From Natrarchaeobius halalkaliphilus (GTDB lineage Archaea > Halobacteriota > Halobacteria > Halobacteriales > Natrialbaceae): a stretch of 64,000 nucleotides of DNA. Location of the stretch: positions 310,001-374,000 of the forward strand of contig NZ_REFY01000002.1 of NCBI RefSeq assembly GCF_003841485.1. Direction: 5' to 3'. The number at the start of each line of letters is the position of its first letter. Position 1 is the first letter of the stretch. The notes beneath the pieces are model-generated. The model had not been told where the DNA came from. It did no database searches and saw only the letters and a program-made list of their open reading frames with translations. Shown here piece after piece: positions 61,871 to 64,000 of the stretch. The translations under genes were made by a program, and so were the position numbers.

Positions 61871-62791
61871 TCACAGGATTTGCTTTCCGAACGCGCTGGC
61901 GGCGAGTTCGGCCGCCACCGTTGCGGTCTCGTTTCGTTCGTCGAGGATCGGATTTACCTCGACGACGTCCATCGACCGAATGAGTCCGTCAGCGTCGTGG
62001 CGTCTCGAGACGGTCTCGAGTGCCGAATGGGCCTCGCGGTAGGTGACGCCGCCGCGAACCGGCGTTCCCACGCCCGGTGCAGTCGTCGGATCCAGCCAGT
62101 CGAGGTCGAGACTGACGTGGATTCCGTCGGTGCCGTCCGTGGCCACTGAGAGAGCGTCCTCGACGACTGCGGTTATTCCTCGCTCGTCGATATCGGACAT
62201 CGTGAACGCGGTCAGTTCGCTCTCGCGAACTCGTTTGCGCTCCCGTTCGTCGATACTCCGGAGACCGACGTACGCGATCGCGTCCTCTCGAACGCCCGAT
62301 GCGTTCGCCCACTCCATTTCGCCGAACATTCCGCGTCCGAGCGTCGCGCTGAGTGGCATTCCGTGGACGTTTCCGCTGGGGGAGGTCTCGGGAGTGTTCA
62401 GGTCGGCGTGAGCGTCGAACCAGATCACCCCGAGGTCGGCGTCCCGAGACGAACCGCGCAACGATCCGATCGAAACGGAGTGATCGCCGCCCAGAACGAG
62501 CGGAAACTCGCCGTTTCCGATCGCATCGGCGACGCGGTCGGAGAGCCGCGTACAGACGTCTTCGATCTCCCGAAGGAACTTCGCGTTTCCACGCCTCGGG
62601 GACCCCGCATCGGGGTCTCGTTCTTCGGCTCGAGGGACGAACAGATCGCCACCGTCGACCGGCTCGACGCCGGCGTCCTCGAGTTCCGTTCCGAGTCCCC
62701 CGTATCGTATCGCGGACGGTCCCATGTCGACGCCGCGTCGATCGGCACCGTAGTCCATCGGGACACCGATGATTCGAACGGTCGAATCCAT
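61871..62791 (-). CDS. rocF: Arginase
   Basis: A 306-residue ureohydrolase that converts arginine to ornithine and urea. The two-manganese centre motifs are complete: LVLGGDHSVSIG, VIWFDAHADLNTPETSPSGNVHGMPL, and VSLDLDWLDPTTAPGVGTP. SMDVVEVNPILDE provides the final acid. NVHGMPL favours arginase over agmatinase. In haloarchaea it supports use of arginine as a nitrogen or energy source. The divergent DtxR-family gene begins 96 bp away. Confidence 0.92.
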   Translation of the reverse strand: MDSTVRIIGVPMDYGADRRGVDMGPSAIRYGGLGTELEDAGVEPVDGGDLFVPRAEERDPDAGSPRRGNAKFLREIEDVCTRLSDRVADAIGNGEFPLVLGGDHSVSIGSLRGSSRDADLGVIWFDAHADLNTPETSPSGNVHGMPLSATLGRGMFGEMEWANASGVREDAIAYVGLRSIDERERKRVRESELTAFTMSDIDERGITAVVEDALSVATDGTDGIHVSLDLDWLDPTTAPGVGTPVRGGVTYREAHSALETVSRRHDADGLIRSMDVVEVNPILDERNETATVAAELAASAFGKQIL

Positions 62792-62853
62792 ACGTAGCCA
62801 CTGGTGCTCCAGGCGCTTTGTCGTACTGGGTGATGCGCCGAATCACGCCGACA

Positions 62854-62879
62854 GATTTAGGGTTAGACACGGCTAAATC
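62854..62879. promoter_or_regulatory. DtxR-type operator upstream of the regulator gene
   Basis: A perfect 7-bp inverted repeat GATTTAG/CTAAATC. Within it lies TTAGACACGGCTAA, which on the minus strand reads TTAG-N5-TCTAA. The same pattern recurs before the ZIP gene. It is about 10-34 bp before the regulator start, overlapping the expected TATA position, so the regulator probably controls itself. Confidence 0.7.
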
Positions 62880-62887
62880 GATATAGG

Positions 62888-63568
62888 ATGATGCTGAGCG
62901 ACGTGATGGAAGACTATCTCAAAGTGATCTACCAGCTCCAGCAACAGACGGACGATCGGATCAAAACCTCCGAAATAGCCGACGAGCTGGACGTCACGTC
63001 GCCGACCGTCACCAGTATGCTCGAGAAACTCGAGGATCGAAGTCTCATCGACCGAGAGAAATACCGCGGAGTAACGCTTACCACGGAGGGTGAGACCGTC
63101 GCCCTCGAGATCGTTCGCCATCACCGACTGCTGGAGGCCTACCTTACCGAACACCTCGACTACGACTGGTCCGAGGTTCACGCCGAAGCCGATCGACTCG
63201 AACACCACATCAGCGAAGTCTTCGAAGCGCGCGTCGCGGAATCCCTCGACGACCCGGAGGTCGATCCTCACGGCTCACCGATCCCGAGTCCCGACCTCGA
63301 GCCACCCGACCGACCCGACGGCGACTCCGTCGTGGAGTGTGCGGAAGGCGAGACCGTCGTCGTCGAGGAAGTCGCTGACCACGATCCGGACATCCTCTCG
63401 TATCTCTCCGATCACGGCGTCGAGCCCGGACTCGAACTCGAAATTCTCGAGATTGCGCCGTTCGGGATGGTCACCGCCCGCTCGAGTGAGAGCGACGAAT
63501 CCGTCTCGCTTCCCGACGACGTCGCTCGTCACGTTCGCGTCGCTCGGACGGCCGAACCCGAGCAGTGA
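62888..63568 (+). CDS. DtxR/MntR-family metal-dependent regulator
   Basis: A 226-residue repressor. The winged helix has YLKVIYQLQQQTDDRIKTSEIADELDVTSPTVTSMLEKLEDRSLI. The metal-binding/dimerisation domain includes VRHHRLLEAYLTEHLDYDWSEVHAEADRLEHHIS with the expected His/Glu/Cys-region ligands. The C-terminal FeoA/SH3-like domain ends with FGMVTARSS. Haloarchaeal relatives (SirR, Idr) control Mn or Fe genes. An inverted repeat in its own promoter and two boxes before the ZIP transporter gene suggest local targets. ATG 62888, with a second ATG following immediately. Confidence 0.92.
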   Translation: MMLSDVMEDYLKVIYQLQQQTDDRIKTSEIADELDVTSPTVTSMLEKLEDRSLIDREKYRGVTLTTEGETVALEIVRHHRLLEAYLTEHLDYDWSEVHAEADRLEHHISEVFEARVAESLDDPEVDPHGSPIPSPDLEPPDRPDGDSVVECAEGETVVVEEVADHDPDILSYLSDHGVEPGLELEILEIAPFGMVTARSSESDESVSLPDDVARHVRVARTAEPEQ

Positions 63569-63640
63569 CCGCCAGATAGCACGCTACCGATCGGAATCCG
63601 ATTCACCCCTGGGCCGTACAGCCGGACGCTGTTGGGTAAA

Positions 63641-63655
63641 TTAGAGTAGGTCTAG
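63641..63655. promoter_or_regulatory. Second DtxR-type box before the ZIP gene
   Basis: TTAG-AGTAGG-TCTAG, a variant with a 6-bp spacer and one changed end base, 43 bp upstream of the better box. It may permit cooperative binding. Confidence 0.4.
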
Positions 63656-63674
63656 CGGTGCGGTTCACAAAAGA

Positions 63675-63697
63675 AATATATGTTTAGGGCGGTCTAA
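63675..63697 (+). promoter_or_regulatory. TATA box and overlapping DtxR-type box of the ZIP gene
   Basis: AATATAT (63675-63681) is a clear TATA box predicting transcription near 63705-63707. TTAGGGCGGTCTAA (63684-63697) fits TTAG-N5-TCTAA and lies between TATA box and start, where a bound repressor would block transcription. Confidence 0.65.
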
Positions 63698-63706
63698 GAA
63701 TAAGTA

Positions 63707-63751
63707 ATGGAGCAACTATCTGTGACGAACAACGGTGATCCCGGGGAATGA
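63707..63751 (+). other. Upstream ORF (14 codons) overlapping the ZIP start
   Basis: MEQLSVTNNGDPGE, stop. The ATG sits where the TATA box predicts the first transcript base, and the stop overlaps the ZIP ATG as ATGA. Translation of the transporter may thus depend on reading this leader ORF first. Whether the peptide matters is unknown. Confidence 0.4.
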
Positions 63752-64000
63752 GTTGGAGGTGTCTCTCAGATCTACCCCGAAGCCTCCTCGCGATCGGTCC
63801 GATCGTCGTTCTGGGTGCGATATTCGGCGTGTTGTATCTAACCTCACCCTTCGGTGATCTCGGCTCAGTCGACGACGCGAGCACGCTCGAAATTATCTGG
63901 ATGCTGACCGTTATCGGCGCTCTCGCCGGGGTCGTTCCCGTCGCTATCGGCATGCTCTGGTTCCCGTTTATCCGCGATCTCGACCCGCGCTATCTTCACG
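63748..64000 (+). CDS. ZIP-family metal transporter (5' part; runs off the window)
   Basis: The first 84 residues: MSWRCLSDLPRSLLAIGPIV with a first membrane helix (about 10-33) and a second (about 49-72). The stretch GVVPVAIGMLWFPFIRDLDPRYLH matches haloarchaeal ZIP/ZupT-like transporters, whose remaining helices lie beyond the right edge. It should import Zn, Mn or Fe. The promoter carries DtxR-type boxes, so expression probably falls when the metal is plentiful. Confidence 0.78.
   Translation, partial: MSWRCLSDLPRSLLAIGPIVVLGAIFGVLYLTSPFGDLGSVDDASTLEIIWMLTVIGALAGVVPVAIGMLWFPFIRDLDPRYLH

Noticed and set aside
1-64000. CRISPR array, rRNA operon or complete prophage
   Set aside because: No regularly spaced identical repeats, no rRNA sequence, and no capsid, terminase or portal genes were recognised.

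Overview
The window is chromosomal DNA of a haloarchaeon. The inferred proteins are very acidic, the GC content is high, and the promoters are archaeal (TATA boxes about 26-28 nt before leaderless starts). It carries the haloarchaeal L11 and L1-L10-L12 loci, a tRNA-Trp gene with the box C/D-type intron, and families typical of Halobacteria (HalOD1, HEWD, amphi-Trp, DUF7344-like, PrkA/DUF444/SpoVR). The gene set looks most like the Natrinema/Haloterrigena/Natrialba group; that placement is inference, since no marker was compared.

Layout. 0.2-4.6 kb: haem-copper oxidase genes (subunit II, fused I+III, small subunit IV) with a decayed subtilase between them. 5-14.5 kb: core genes (amphi-Trp protein, adenylate kinase, PQQ beta-propeller protein, malic enzyme, archaeal PPAT, a one-domain TFB-like protein, thiolase) and small conserved proteins. 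14.5-15 kb: two copies of a roughly 80-bp palindromic repeat that also occurs at 4.7 and 28.5 kb. 15.3-20.2 kb: tRNA-Trp followed by an island with a three-gene operon (HNH-like protein, CxxC microprotein, HUH rolling-circle Rep), a PPOX-type oxidoreductase and two unassigned genes. The island stops abruptly against a truncated alpha/beta hydrolase. 20.5-31.9 kb: DUF5813, MetY-type sulfhydrylase, histidine kinase, GpmI, NurA, a tandem winged-helix regulator and a HerA-like ATPase.

31.9-36.8 kb holds a nucleoside-salvage cluster: deoxyribose-phosphate aldolase, ribose-1,5-bisphosphate isomerase, a PfkB sugar kinase and a nucleoside phosphorylase. Together these fit the haloarchaeal non-carboxylating pentose bisphosphate pathway. 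36.9-40.9 kb is a trpDFEG operon with 4-bp overlaps. 41.1 kb is tRNA-Val(GAC), followed by a chemotaxis transducer, HEWD protein and CutA. 45.4-48.9 kb has the ribosomal stalk genes with an L1-binding-like leader. 49-52 kb has a TctA-like permease, a halocyanin-like lipoprotein and a redoxin. 52.6-60.4 kb is a tight operon of two PrkA-type kinases, a DUF444/vWA protein and SpoVR. The right end has a HEAT-repeat protein, a universal stress protein, arginase, a DtxR-family metalloregulator, and the start of a ZIP metal transporter. That transporter's promoter carries matching DtxR-type boxes and a 14-codon upstream ORF.

The least explained parts are the tRNA-Trp island, the palindromic repeat family, the ZIP upstream ORF with its DtxR-box set, and the four-gene PrkA/SpoVR operon.
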